Both the position numbers and the translations under genes were made by a program. The notes beneath the pieces are model-generated. The model was not told the DNA's origin and made no database searches. It saw nothing but the letters and a program-made list of their open reading frames with translations. 64,000 bases of DNA, from positions 62,001-126,000 of the forward strand of contig CAKPIA010000001.1 in NCBI GenBank assembly GCA_934162205.1, written 5' to 3'. Shown here one piece after another: positions 45,964 to 55,272 of the stretch; position 1 is the stretch's first letter; each line of letters begins with the position of its first letter. This stretch comes from an uncultured Clostridia bacterium. Lineage in GTDB: Bacteria; Bacillota; Clostridia; TANB77; CAG-508.

Positions 45964-46521
45964 TTAATTTATTTTATTCATAGCATTGTCTATGCCATAT
46001 TTTAATATGTCTATTACTGCATCTTTTGCAATTGTAGTTCCTTTATCTAGTATATTTTTATCTTCTTCTGCAATATGTCCTATAACATAATTAATTAAAT
46101 CTTGTTTATTTTCTGGTTTTCCAATTCCAACTCTTACTCGTACAAAATCATTTGTTCCTAATCTTTGAGTAACAGATTTCATTCCATTATGAGTTCCTGG
46201 TCCACCTTTTTTTCTAACTTTTACAATTCCTTTTTCTAAATCTATATCATCATAAATTACAATTATATTATCAATTGGTATTTTATAAAAATTAACAAAT
46301 TCTATTATACTATCACCACTTAAATTCATAAATGTTTGTGGTTTTAACAATATTACTTTTTCATTTTCTATTATTCCTGTACCATATAATCCATTAAATT
46401 TATTTTTATTTACTTTAATATCACATTGTTCTGATAATTTATTTATTGTATTAAATCCCATATTGTGTCTTGTATTACTGTAATCTTCTTCTGGGTTTCC
46501 AAGTCCTACAATTAAGTACAT
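45964..46521 (-). CDS. pth: Peptidyl-tRNA hydrolase
   Basis: 185 residues. MYLIVGLGNPEEDYSNTRHN holds the catalytic His in TRHNMGF. LKPQTFMNLSGDS and IVIYDDIDLEKG contain the substrate-binding Asn and Asp, and GGPGTHNGMKS follows. It releases peptides from stalled peptidyl-tRNA. All key residues are present. Confidence 0.95.
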   Translation of the reverse strand: MYLIVGLGNPEEDYSNTRHNMGFNTINKLSEQCDIKVNKNKFNGLYGTGIIENEKVILLKPQTFMNLSGDSIIEFVNFYKIPIDNIIVIYDDIDLEKGIVKVRKKGGPGTHNGMKSVTQRLGTNDFVRVRVGIGKPENKQDLINYVIGHIAEEDKNILDKGTTIAKDAVIDILKYGIDNAMNKIN

Positions 46522-46621
46522 TTTAATTCCTCTTTCTATAAAAATAGTTTCTTATATATTTTACAATATTTTTACAAATTTTTCAATAAAAAAGGATTTT
46601 TTATTTTTTTATCAATACACA

Positions 46622-46650
46622 CAAAAAAACACCCTTATGGGTGTTTTTAA
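46622..46650 (-). terminator. Terminator after spoVG
   Basis: Stem AAAACACCC / GGGTGTTTT with a tight loop and a minus-strand run of seven T. Confidence 0.9.
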
Positions 46651-46655
46651 ATTTA

Positions 46656-46928
46656 TTATTCTGCTGATTCTTCTGATTCTGGAGCTTCATAAGCTTCTAA
46701 TATAGCTTTTTGAATTTTCTCTCTAGTTTCAGCATTAATTGGATGAGCTATATCCTTGAATTCTCCGTTTGGAGTTTTTCTGCTTGGCATAGCAATAAAT
46801 AATCCATTTTGACTTTCGATAACTTTGATATCATGAATTACGAATTCATTATCGAATGTTACAGAAGCAACAGCTTTCATTCTGTTCTCTGAATTTACTT
46901 TTCTTACACGTACGTCTGTTATTTGCAT
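46656..46928 (-). CDS. spoVG: Septation/sporulation regulator SpoVG
   Basis: 90 residues. [20 protein letters not shown], then [20 protein letters not shown] and [16 protein letters not shown], nearly diagnostic of SpoVG. The protein binds RNA and DNA and affects sporulation and cell division. The ATG at 46928 follows AGAGGTG. The longer frame begins with that GTG. It is monocistronic with a strong terminator. Confidence 0.96.
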   Translation of the reverse strand: MQITDVRVRKVNSENRMKAVASVTFDNEFVIHDIKVIESQNGLFIAMPSRKTPNGEFKDIAHPINAETREKIQKAILEAYEAPESEESAE

Positions 46929-47251
46929 AGTGTGCACCTCTTTCCAATGTTTTATTTGTACATATTTTTATCTAATCTTATGTACAATTATATTATTCTT
47001 CATAAAAAATTTTTTTCCCGCTTTTTTTTACAAATTTTTTACATTTTTTTGAAATTAATAAATCCTATAATTTGGTTATTTAATTATAATCTATAATTTT
47101 AATAAAAAAATGTAACATTACCTAATTAACCTTAATATTTTAATATAAGAAATTTAATAAAACATTTTTATCAAATTTGATTAAAAATGATTGAATTTTG
47201 TATAATATAAGTATATAATTTTGATGTTAATTTAATTAAGGAGTGTTTTTA

Positions 47252-48634
47252 ATGCCTAATATAGATAATATAAAAAAATATAAAAATATACATATGATTG
47301 GAATCGGCGGAGTTAGTATGAGTGGAATTGCAGAAATCTTACTTAATTTTGGCTTTAATGTTACAGGTTCTGATTCTTCTGCTTCAGAAATAACAGAAAT
47401 TTTAAATAGAAAAGGAATTCCTGTTACAATTGGGCATGATATAGATTCTATTTCTAAATCTGATTTAGTTGTCTACTCTGCAGCAATAAAACAAGATGAT
47501 CCAGAAATGTTAGAAGCAAAAAGATTGCAAATACCAATAATAGAAAGAGCTGACTTTTTAGGTGAACTTACTAGATGTTATAAAGATACTATTGCAGTTT
47601 CTGGTACTCACGGAAAAACAACAACCACTTCTATGATTTCATTATGTTTTTTAGAAGCTCTTAAAGACCCAAGTATTCAAGTTGGAGCAATTTTAAAACA
47701 AATCGACGGTAACTATAAGGTTGGAAATAGTGAACATTTCATTATAGAAGCATGTGAATATGTAGAAAGTTTCTTAAAATTTAGTCCAAAAGCTGAAGTA
47801 ATTTTAAATATAGATAATGATCATTTAGATTATTTTAAAACTTTTGAAAACATCAAAAATGCTTTTATTAAATATGTAAAAATTTTACCTGATGATGGTT
47901 TATTAGTTTTAAATGGTGATGATACAAATTGCTTAGATTTGACTCAATATACTAAGGCAAAAACTTTAACATATGGTATAACAAATAAAAATACAGATTT
48001 TTTTGCAGTAAATATTGTTTTCGATAATGATGGTTTTCCCGAATTTGATGTTTATAATAGAAATGGATTTTATGATAGAATTAAATTAAATGTTCCAGGA
48101 ACTCATAATGTATTAAATTGTTTAGCTTGTATAGCTCTTTGTAATGAGTATGGAATAAAAAAAGAAGATATAAAATCTGCTCTTTTAAAATTTACTGGTG
48201 CACATAGAAGATTTGAATTTAAAGGGAAAGTAAATGGAGCTAGCATTTATGATGATTATGGTCATCACCCTACTGAAATAGTTGCAACAGCAAAATCTTT
48301 AATGAATAAAAAATATAATGAGTCTTGGGTTGTATTTCAACCACACACATATAGCAGAACAAAAAATTTGTTAGATGATTTTGCAAAAGCTTTACTTAAT
48401 TTTGATAATATAATAATTTTAGATATATATGCAGCAAGAGAAAAAAATACTTATAATATTTCATCAAAAGATTTAGTAGATAAAATTATTTCATTAGGAA
48501 AAGATGCAAAATATATTCCAGACTTTTATGAATGTGTTTCTTATATTAAAGAAAATGTAAAAGAAAATGATATTATTATGACTTTAGGGGCAGGAACTGT
48601 TACTCAAATAGGTCCAATGTTATTAAATAAATAA
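47252..48634 (+). CDS. murC: UDP-N-acetylmuramate-L-alanine ligase
   Basis: 460 residues of the Mur ligase family. IHMIGIGGVSMSGIAEILL at the N terminus binds the UDP part, AVSGTHGKTTTTSMIS is the ATP site, then IEACEYVESFL and NIDNDHLDYF. GAHRRFEFKG and YDDYGHHPTEI are MurC-specific. It adds L-Ala to UDP-MurNAc in the cytoplasm. AAGGAGTG precedes the ATG at 47252. The 320-base upstream gap is AT-rich with a TATAAT-like -10 near 47203. Confidence 0.95.
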   Translation: MPNIDNIKKYKNIHMIGIGGVSMSGIAEILLNFGFNVTGSDSSASEITEILNRKGIPVTIGHDIDSISKSDLVVYSAAIKQDDPEMLEAKRLQIPIIERADFLGELTRCYKDTIAVSGTHGKTTTTSMISLCFLEALKDPSIQVGAILKQIDGNYKVGNSEHFIIEACEYVESFLKFSPKAEVILNIDNDHLDYFKTFENIKNAFIKYVKILPDDGLLVLNGDDTNCLDLTQYTKAKTLTYGITNKNTDFFAVNIVFDNDGFPEFDVYNRNGFYDRIKLNVPGTHNVLNCLACIALCNEYGIKKEDIKSALLKFTGAHRRFEFKGKVNGASIYDDYGHHPTEIVATAKSLMNKKYNESWVVFQPHTYSRTKNLLDDFAKALLNFDNIIILDIYAAREKNTYNISSKDLVDKIISLGKDAKYIPDFYECVSYIKENVKENDIIMTLGAGTVTQIGPMLLNK

Positions 48635-48638
48635 AATG

Positions 48639-48692
48639 AACTATAGAAATTAAAATTAAAAATATATTAATTTTAATTTCTATAGTTTTTTT
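48639..48692. terminator. Bidirectional terminator after murC
   Basis: Long stem AACTATAGAAATTAAAATTA / TAATTTTAATTTCTATAGTT with T runs on both strands. Confidence 0.9.
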
Positions 48693-48695
48693 ATT

Positions 48696-49100
48696 TTATA
48701 CCATACCTGCACAGCTTAGAAAAAACATAAAAGACCAAACTAAACCAAGTCCTAGTATAATATAAGAACCAATATATGCAACTTTTAATGATACTCCTGT
48801 AATATAGCAAAACCATTTTATAATAATCATATGAACTGATTCTAATCCCTTATTAAAACTATTATTTTTTGCAGTAATAAATGTTGTACTAGGTATCATA
48901 TATAATTCAGATAATTTATAAATCATATCTACATTTGGGTATTCTAATCCAATCTCCCATTTTTTTAGTTGTTTTTCATCTATTATCACACTTTTCTCAT
49001 TTAGTTTTTCTATTACATCATAATAAGACCAATTATTCTTTTCTCTTAAATATTTTAATAATTCTTCTAATGTTCTAGTTTCTATTTTATTTTCTTCCAT
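48696..49100 (-). CDS. Helix-turn-helix protein with a C-terminal membrane hairpin
   Basis: 134 residues. The N-terminal half looks like an XRE-type HTH (LLKYLREKNNWSYYDVIEKL, LKKWEIGLEYPNVDMIYKLS). Two hydrophobic helices follow at about 92-112 and 114-132. This would tether a DNA-binding domain to the membrane. It is a single gene convergent with murC. Its target is unknown. Confidence 0.7.
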   Translation of the reverse strand: MEENKIETRTLEELLKYLREKNNWSYYDVIEKLNEKSVIIDEKQLKKWEIGLEYPNVDMIYKLSELYMIPSTTFITAKNNSFNKGLESVHMIIIKWFCYITGVSLKVAYIGSYIILGLGLVWSFMFFLSCAGMV

Positions 49101-49154
49101 AATATCTATTCCCTTTTTAGTTAAAATATTTTCTTGAATTTAATAAAAAAGTGA

Positions 49155-49205
49155 ATAACAATCCACAGCTTTGAAACAAATTGTGGATTGTTTGTTGTTT
49201 TTTCT
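49155..49205 (-). terminator. Terminator after the coiled-coil gene
   Basis: Stem AACAATCCACA / TGTGGATTGTT in a T-rich context, between the genes at 49232 and 48696. Confidence 0.7.
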
Positions 49206-49231
49206 TATTTTAAAGTTATTTAATTTTGTAA

Positions 49232-50191
49232 TTAAATCGGATTTACTTCAAAAGTTATTGTAAAATATTTAAATTCATCTAGCTTATTTTTTTCTAAACA
49301 TTCTATGTAATCTTCTAATTGTTTTTGAGATTTGACTGCTGCTATAATTGTAGGATTTAAATCTGTTCTAAACATTATATTCATAGCAAATTTTAAAGAA
49401 TCTATTGGTGATTTCATTTCTTTATTTCTACATAAAGAATATGCTTCTCTAAATCTAGCCAAAACTGGGTGTTTATTATATATAGAAATATCTGCTATAA
49501 ATTCTTGTTCAATTACATCTCTTGCAGTTTCATATTCATCTGGATAATTATATAGAAAATCCTCAATTTCAGCTTTCGTATAAGGTAAATATACTCTTTT
49601 TTGTCTTTCTGATACAATTAATTCTAAATTGTCCTGTACGTTAGTAATATTTTTTGATATTTCCTTTTTTTCTATAATGCTTTTTCCATTTTCTTTTAAT
49701 CCAGTATCTAATTTATTATCACGAAAAAACTTCTCAATTTTTAATTCATTTTTTTCATTTTCTGCTTCGATTCTTTTTTCTTCTGCTTTATATATGGCTA
49801 TTTTTTGATTAATTTTTTCTACTCTAGCTAGTAAATTTTCATTTGTATTTGATTCTTTTTTTACAATTAATTCTATTATATTTTTTTCTATTTCATTAAA
49901 ATAATTTGACAATTCTGTTAGATTAGCTACTATTTTATTTGTTCCCTCAAAAGCATCTTCAGCACTATCAACATATTTTTTTAGTTTATCAGTGTCTACC
50001 TTTTCTAATTCATTACCTTCGATATTTATTTTATTTATGCATTCGATTATTTTTTCTCTTTTTAGTCTTACCATTTTAATCTTGAATTCTATTTTTTCTT
50101 GCTTATTATTGCTATCTTTTAAAAACTCAAAATCGCTTGGTTCAAATAACCCTTCTAGGATATCTGAATTGTATAAAATGTCTTTTATCAT
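49232..50191 (-). CDS. Coiled-coil protein of unknown function
   Basis: About 319 residues. The first 200 are charged helices with heptad-like spacing. The last 120 form a more globular part (PYTKAEIEDFLYNYPDEYET, SPIDSLKFAMNIMF). No membrane segment and no known motif. The start at MIKDILYN (50191) follows GAAGG. A longer frame exists. It is divergent from the TasA-like locus and could be unrelated to it. Confidence 0.55.
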   Translation of the reverse strand: MIKDILYNSDILEGLFEPSDFEFLKDSNNKQEKIEFKIKMVRLKREKIIECINKINIEGNELEKVDTDKLKKYVDSAEDAFEGTNKIVANLTELSNYFNEIEKNIIELIVKKESNTNENLLARVEKINQKIAIYKAEEKRIEAENEKNELKIEKFFRDNKLDTGLKENGKSIIEKKEISKNITNVQDNLELIVSERQKRVYLPYTKAEIEDFLYNYPDEYETARDVIEQEFIADISIYNKHPVLARFREAYSLCRNKEMKSPIDSLKFAMNIMFRTDLNPTIIAAVKSQKQLEDYIECLEKNKLDEFKYFTITFEVNPI

Positions 50192-50399
50192 CGATATACC
50201 TTCTTTCTCCTTTACTATGAATTCATTATAACACATTTTAACTTATAAGTATATTACGAATACTTATTTTTTATGTTACAAAAAATAATATTTTGTAACA
50301 TTTTGTAATATTTTTGTAATGAAATTGTATACTATATGTAATTGTATTTTTTTACACCAAAGTTTATAATTAGGTTAGACTATTTTAGGAGGTAAAAAA

Positions 50400-50978
50400 A
50401 TGAAAGGTTCACAAAAAAAATCAAACAAAAAATATCTTATTCTTTTGTTAGTTGTTTTTCTTTTAGCACTAGCAATTGGTTATGCTGCATTCTCTGATAC
50501 TTTAACAATTTCTGGTACAGCAAATGCAAAAGGTACATTTGACCTAGAATTCCAAAATGCTACTGTTGATTCAGCTGTTGGTTGTGACTCAGTTGGAACA
50601 AAAGCAACTATTTCAGCAGATAAAGATACTTTAACTGTTGCAGTTAAAGATTTAGCATACCCTGGAGCTGGAGCTCAATTCAGTGTTGATATTGCTAACG
50701 TAGGTACAATTCCTGCAAAAGTTTTAAGTGTAACACCTAAAAACATAACAGGATCTACAAATATCAAAATATCAGGATTAGATGCTATAACAACAGCCCA
50801 CCCAACAATAGATGCTAATGGTGTTTGCAAATTAACATTTACTGTTGAATGGAATAAAGATTCTACTGAAGAATTAACAGAAGAAGAAAAAACAGGTATA
50901 GAATTCGAATTACAAGTTGAATATACTCAAGACACAACAGATGTATTAAATGGAACTCCATCACATACAGATGCTTAA
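50400..50978 (+). CDS. TasA/camelysin-like fibre protein with SipW-type signal peptide
   Basis: 192 residues behind AGGAGG. A basic lead, hydrophobic helix and the SipW-type signal ending AIGYAAFSDTLTISGTANAKG are clear, followed by a beta-rich domain (LTVAVKDLAYPGAGAQFSVD) as in TasA and camelysin. Such proteins form extracellular fibres after cleavage by SipW. It is more GC- and Ala/Thr-rich than its neighbours, which suggests high expression. A hairpin follows, then sipW. Confidence 0.8.
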   Translation: MKGSQKKSNKKYLILLLVVFLLALAIGYAAFSDTLTISGTANAKGTFDLEFQNATVDSAVGCDSVGTKATISADKDTLTVAVKDLAYPGAGAQFSVDIANVGTIPAKVLSVTPKNITGSTNIKISGLDAITTAHPTIDANGVCKLTFTVEWNKDSTEELTEEEKTGIEFELQVEYTQDTTDVLNGTPSHTDA

Positions 50979-50989
50979 TTTTAAAAATA

Positions 50990-51017
50990 TAAAGGAGTAA
51001 CTAACATTACTCCTTTA
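50990..51017 (+). terminator. Intercistronic hairpin between the fibre gene and sipW
   Basis: Stem AAAGGAGTAA / TTACTCCTTT with little T run. It may act as a partial terminator or mRNA stabiliser that keeps fibre protein far above signal peptidase. Confidence 0.65.
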
Positions 51018-51046
51018 TGTGTTATTATAGTTTTAAGAGGATTAAT

Positions 51047-52219
51047 ATGCAAAAATCAAAATTTACGACAATACTAATTATAGGAATTATATTTATTTAT
51101 GTGTTATTTTCTAAATTATATTTAGTAACTTTAGGAAACACTTACACTTTTATAATTAATCCTATATTTTTTATTAGTATTGCACTATTTTTAAAATTTT
51201 CACTTGTACCTCCATATAGTACAAACAAATTTAAAAAAGATATAATTCAATATGTTTTAATTACTGTATTACTATATTCTTTACTTTATTTATTATCTGG
51301 GTTACTAGTTAGCTTTGGTAAAAATCCTTATTCAGCAACAATACGTGGAATTGTAATAAATTTATATGCAACTGGATTAATTATATTTTGTAGAGAATAT
51401 ATTAGATACAAGTTAATTACAAATGTTTATAATAATGATAAAAAACTAATATTTATTCTTTTAGTAATAGTTTTTAGTTTACTAGATTTTAATATTTTAT
51501 CTTTATTTTCTAGTGCTAACTTATATTATGTATTTAAACAAATTTTTTACAGTTTATTACCTAGTGTAATAAAAAATATATTATTTACTTATTTAGCTGT
51601 ATATACAGACCATATACCAGCAGTAATTTATGAATTAGTTATTTATTTAATACTATGGATATCACCTGTATTACCTAATTCCCCATGGGTTTTAGAATCA
51701 ATCTTAAATACAGTCTTTCCTTTAGTATTATTGTTATATTGTAGATATACAATTCAAAAAAAGGATAGATTTCATTTAAATACAATATCAAAACCATTAA
51801 ATCCATCTGGATTAATACCATTTGCAATTGCTTTAGTATTATTAATTTGGTTTGCTTTAGGAATATTTCCTATAAAACCTGTTGGAATTGCAACTGCAAG
51901 TATGCATCCACAATTAAGAGTTGGAGATTTAGTAATAATAGAAAAATGTACAGCAAATGATGTAAAAATAAAAGATATTATAGAATATCAAATGGATGGG
52001 TATACTGTAATACATAGAATAATTAATATATATCAAGAAAAAGGCGAATTTTTCTTTATTACAAAAGGAGACAATAACGAATCAGAAGATAAATTACCTG
52101 TTAGAGAAGATCAATTAATTGGTAAAGCATTATTTAAAATTCCTTATATAGCCTTACCTACAATTTGGCTTCATAATTTTACTACACAAACACAAGTAGA
52201 TGTAGAAACAGGAAAATAG
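51047..52219 (+). CDS. SipW-like signal peptidase I with a long N-terminal membrane domain
   Basis: About 390 residues. Residues 1-285 hold roughly nine hydrophobic helices. The C-terminal catalytic part has ATASMHPQLRVGDLVIIEKC (catalytic Ser before Met), DGYTVIHRII (His replaces Lys, the ER/archaeal-type dyad) and ITKGDNNESED. Ordinary SipW proteins have about 190 residues, so the membrane domain is an addition. It should process the two TasA-like proteins on either side. The ATG at 51047 follows AAGAGG. Confidence 0.82.
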   Translation: MQKSKFTTILIIGIIFIYVLFSKLYLVTLGNTYTFIINPIFFISIALFLKFSLVPPYSTNKFKKDIIQYVLITVLLYSLLYLLSGLLVSFGKNPYSATIRGIVINLYATGLIIFCREYIRYKLITNVYNNDKKLIFILLVIVFSLLDFNILSLFSSANLYYVFKQIFYSLLPSVIKNILFTYLAVYTDHIPAVIYELVIYLILWISPVLPNSPWVLESILNTVFPLVLLLYCRYTIQKKDRFHLNTISKPLNPSGLIPFAIALVLLIWFALGIFPIKPVGIATASMHPQLRVGDLVIIEKCTANDVKIKDIIEYQMDGYTVIHRIINIYQEKGEFFFITKGDNNESEDKLPVREDQLIGKALFKIPYIALPTIWLHNFTTQTQVDVETGK

Positions 52220-52231
52220 GAGAAATATACA

Positions 52232-53314
52232 ATGAGTAGAAGGAGTAAAAGAAATAAAAGAAACTTAACTAAATTAAAATTAAGAAACTCTACAAGGGTT
52301 TCTTTAGTGATGCTTTCTTTAATTGTTTTTGCTATTTCTTCTGCAAATTTCTTTAAATCATTATCAAAAAAAGATATTACAAATATCGAAGAAAAAGTTT
52401 ATACTTATAAAAATGAATATAACTTAGATTATACTGTTAATATAAAAAACAACCAATTTATTCCAGATGCAACTCTTCCTTCTGGCCAGACTTATGTATC
52501 TGATTTAGTGAATTCTTTAGATATGAAAATGGATTACAAATATACTGCTTCAGAAAAAACAAATATGATATATAATTATAAAATAGATGCTATTCTTGGG
52601 GCAAGTTACACAGATAATGGTCAATCATATGTTGTATGGAATAAAACTTATAATTTAAAAACATCTGATGAAATGAAAACAGATGGAGATATTTCAATTA
52701 ATGAAGATGTAAATGTAGATTATAATAAATATCATCAAGAAGTTAAGAATTTTAAACAATCTATGGGAATGTCTTTAGATTCATATTTATATGTTAAACT
52801 AACAGTAAATACTTTAACAACTATAAATCATCAAGAAGTAAAAAATGAATATACGTCTAACTTCTCTGTAACAGTTGGGGATAAAATCGCAATTGTAGAT
52901 TCAAAAGTTCCTGATACAAAAGTTGGATCATTAAAACAAGAAAATACATTTAAAACAAGCAATATAGATGTTGCTAAATTAATAATTAGTTTAGCTATTA
53001 TGGCAATTTGTTTATATATAATTTACTATATTAGATTTAAGACAAAGAAATATAACACTATAAGAAATGAATTTAAATTAGAATTAAATAGAATTCTAAA
53101 ATCTTGCCAAGATAGAATTGTAATTGTTAAAAATAAAGCAGAAACAGATGATGAAACAATTATTGATGTTAATGACTTTGGAGAACTTATAAAATTATCT
53201 GAAGAATTATATAAACCAATTTTATGTTGGATTTCTGAAGATTTAAATAATCAACAAGCTTGGTTTAGTGTAATTAGTAATAAAATAAGATATAGATTTA
53301 TATTAAAAAAATAA
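52232..53314 (+). CDS. DUF5305-like membrane protein
   Basis: 360 residues. A basic N terminus, helix (about 25-42), an extracytoplasmic beta-rich region starting with EEKVYTYKNEYNLDYTV, a second helix (about 253-272), then a cytoplasmic domain with TIIDVNDFGELIKLSEELYK. This pattern matches DUF5305 proteins that accompany SipW genes. Its task may be fibre assembly or anchoring. It starts 13 bases after sipW. Confidence 0.72.
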   Translation: MSRRSKRNKRNLTKLKLRNSTRVSLVMLSLIVFAISSANFFKSLSKKDITNIEEKVYTYKNEYNLDYTVNIKNNQFIPDATLPSGQTYVSDLVNSLDMKMDYKYTASEKTNMIYNYKIDAILGASYTDNGQSYVVWNKTYNLKTSDEMKTDGDISINEDVNVDYNKYHQEVKNFKQSMGMSLDSYLYVKLTVNTLTTINHQEVKNEYTSNFSVTVGDKIAIVDSKVPDTKVGSLKQENTFKTSNIDVAKLIISLAIMAICLYIIYYIRFKTKKYNTIRNEFKLELNRILKSCQDRIVIVKNKAETDDETIIDVNDFGELIKLSEELYKPILCWISEDLNNQQAWFSVISNKIRYRFILKK

Positions 53315-53341
53315 AAGGTTACAAAAAATAAGTAACCTTTT
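53313..53341 (+). terminator. Intercistronic hairpin in the fibre operon
   Basis: Stem AAAAGGTTAC / GTAACCTTTT just after the DUF5305 stop. It parallels the hairpin at 50990 and may tune the level of the last gene. Confidence 0.6.
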
Positions 53342-53361
53342 AAATTTAGATAGAGGTATTT

Positions 53362-53907
53362 ATGTTTAAAAAGTATAAAATTAAAAAAAGAAAAAAATCA
53401 GTAAACCCTTACTATATATTTGTTATATTTGCAATAGCATTATTATTTGTTTCTTATGGCTATTCATATTTATCAGATAATATGACTATAACCGGTAAAG
53501 CAAATATTTTAGCCAAAGGCGGTGAAGATGTAGAATATGGAAATAGTACATATAAATGGAAACTTGCATACAATTGGCAAAATGGTGACGGAAGTTATGT
53601 TTATTCAATTCAAATAGATATTACAAATTTAGATGAAGATTTTAAAGCAGACAAAGGTATTGTAATTAGTTTTGATTTACCAGATGGTTGTATAATAACT
53701 GATTCTACAAATATTAATATTTGGCAAGCTGAATCTTTTTCTTTAGAAGGAAATACTCTTACAGTAAATTTTAAACCAAGCTCATCATGGCTACCTATGG
53801 GTGAAACTTTAACATTATATCCCCATTTATATTTTTCAAAAGAAGTAACTCCTACAATTACTAATTTAACATTTGCAGGCAAAAGAGCTACATTAGTTGA
53901 TGAATAA
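53362..53907 (+). CDS. Second SipW-dependent surface protein, with a CBM-like domain
   Basis: 181 residues. A very basic lead (KKYKIKKRKK), a helix, and a SipW-type signal ending SYLSDNMTITGKANI. The mature part reads WQNGDGSYVYSIQIDITNLD and WLPMGETLTLYPHLYF, like a carbohydrate-binding module of the cellulose-binding type. It could bind polysaccharide in the fibre matrix. The start follows TAGAGG. Confidence 0.7.
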   Translation: MFKKYKIKKRKKSVNPYYIFVIFAIALLFVSYGYSYLSDNMTITGKANILAKGGEDVEYGNSTYKWKLAYNWQNGDGSYVYSIQIDITNLDEDFKADKGIVISFDLPDGCIITDSTNINIWQAESFSLEGNTLTVNFKPSSSWLPMGETLTLYPHLYFSKEVTPTITNLTFAGKRATLVDE

Positions 53908-53910
53908 ATT

Positions 53911-53941
53911 AATAACAGATACTTTTTGTATCTGTTATTTT
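53911..53941. terminator. Bidirectional terminator between the fibre operon and spoIVB
   Basis: Stem AATAACAGATAC / GTATCTGTTATT with loop TTTTT. It overlaps the last codons of spoIVB. Confidence 0.88.
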
Positions 53942-55167
53942 ACTTCTCTCATTTGTTTTACCATTAAATCTCCAAATATTGCATAACCTTCTTGTGGATT
54001 ATTTAATAATACATGTGTTATAGCACCAATAAATTTTCCATTTTGAATAATTGGGCTTCCACTCATGCCTTGGATAATTCCACCTGTTTTTTCTAACAAT
54101 TCTTTATCAGTTACTTTTATAAGCATACTTTTATTATCATAATTGTTATTTACAAAAATTTTTTTTATTTCAATTTCATATTCTTTTACATTATTATTAT
54201 CTAAATTACATAGTATTTTTGCTTTTCCTGTTTTTATTTCTTCTCTATATGCAACTTCCATTTCTCTACTTGTATCAATATTTAAACTTGATATATTATT
54301 AACCTTTCCGTATATTCCAAATGCTGTATTTTTATATATTTGTCCAATATTTTGACTATTTTCTATTGTTCCTTGTATTCTTCCGGCTTTTCCCTTTTCT
54401 CCTTTTGCAATGTTAACTATTTTTGTTGTTACAAATTCTCCTGATGCAATATCTATTAATTTATCTGTATCAATATCTGTAATTCCATGTCCTAGAGCTC
54501 CAAACATTTTTGTGGATGGCTCATAAAAGCTAACAGTTCCAACTCCTGCTGCACTATCTCTTACCCATAACCCTAATTTATATTCATTTTCTGCTGTTTT
54601 AGTTGGTGTTATATTGCATTTTTCTGTTTTTCCATCTCTTATATATTCAATATCCAATTCTCCTCCATTTGATTTATTTACTGTATCTATTAAATCTGCT
54701 GTACACGTTATTGATTTATTTTCGATTTCTACAATCATATCTCCTTCTTCTATTCCAGAATTTTCGTATGGTTTATATTTATTATTATCTATCCCTTCTA
54801 TTTCTGACATCCCAACAACTAATACTCCACTAGTATATAATTTAACCCCAGCTATATTTCCTAAAGGGATAACTTTTGTTTTAGGTATAACACTTACATT
54901 TACATCTTTTATGAAAAATTTTTCAAATAGATTTACACTTATTTTGGTATTTCCTATTTGATTTATACTCTGATTATTTACACTACTAGATGTTAATACA
55001 GTTTGAGAATTATCTTTTGCTTTTAAATTTATGCCCAATATTGTATTTATATTTAAATTTTCGCCTTCAAATACGACTAAATTATCTGGTATATAACTAA
55101 GTGTTAATGTATAAATATATATAACAAGAAGAATAATAATTAATAATATTTTTTTTATAGTTTTCAT
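53935..55167 (-). CDS. spoIVB: SpoIVB serine peptidase
   Basis: 410 residues. N-terminal helix (5-22), a PDZ domain (YENSGIEEGDMIVEIENKSI), then a trypsin-like domain with ALGHGITDID (catalytic His) and IIQGMSGSPIIQNGKFIGAI (catalytic Ser). SpoIVB is made in the forespore and cleaves SpoIVFA to activate sigma-K processing. This is strong evidence that the organism forms endospores. Confidence 0.9.
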   Translation of the reverse strand: MKTIKKILLIIILLVIYIYTLTLSYIPDNLVVFEGENLNINTILGINLKAKDNSQTVLTSSSVNNQSINQIGNTKISVNLFEKFFIKDVNVSVIPKTKVIPLGNIAGVKLYTSGVLVVGMSEIEGIDNNKYKPYENSGIEEGDMIVEIENKSITCTADLIDTVNKSNGGELDIEYIRDGKTEKCNITPTKTAENEYKLGLWVRDSAAGVGTVSFYEPSTKMFGALGHGITDIDTDKLIDIASGEFVTTKIVNIAKGEKGKAGRIQGTIENSQNIGQIYKNTAFGIYGKVNNISSLNIDTSREMEVAYREEIKTGKAKILCNLDNNNVKEYEIEIKKIFVNNNYDNKSMLIKVTDKELLEKTGGIIQGMSGSPIIQNGKFIGAITHVLLNNPQEGYAIFGDLMVKQMREVK

Positions 55168-55226
55168 TTATCTTCCACCTTTTTTTATTCTTTTATTATT
55201 ATTCCATTTATACATATATTTTTATA

Positions 55227-55258
55227 CAAAAAAAGCTGATAAAAATCAGCTTTTTTCT
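55227..55258 (-). terminator. Terminator of the Tad pilus operon
   Basis: Stem AAAAAAGCTGAT / ATCAGCTTTTTT lies past the last gene of the operon (55273), with a T run on both strands. Confidence 0.88.
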
Positions 55259-55272
55259 ATTATTTAATTTTA

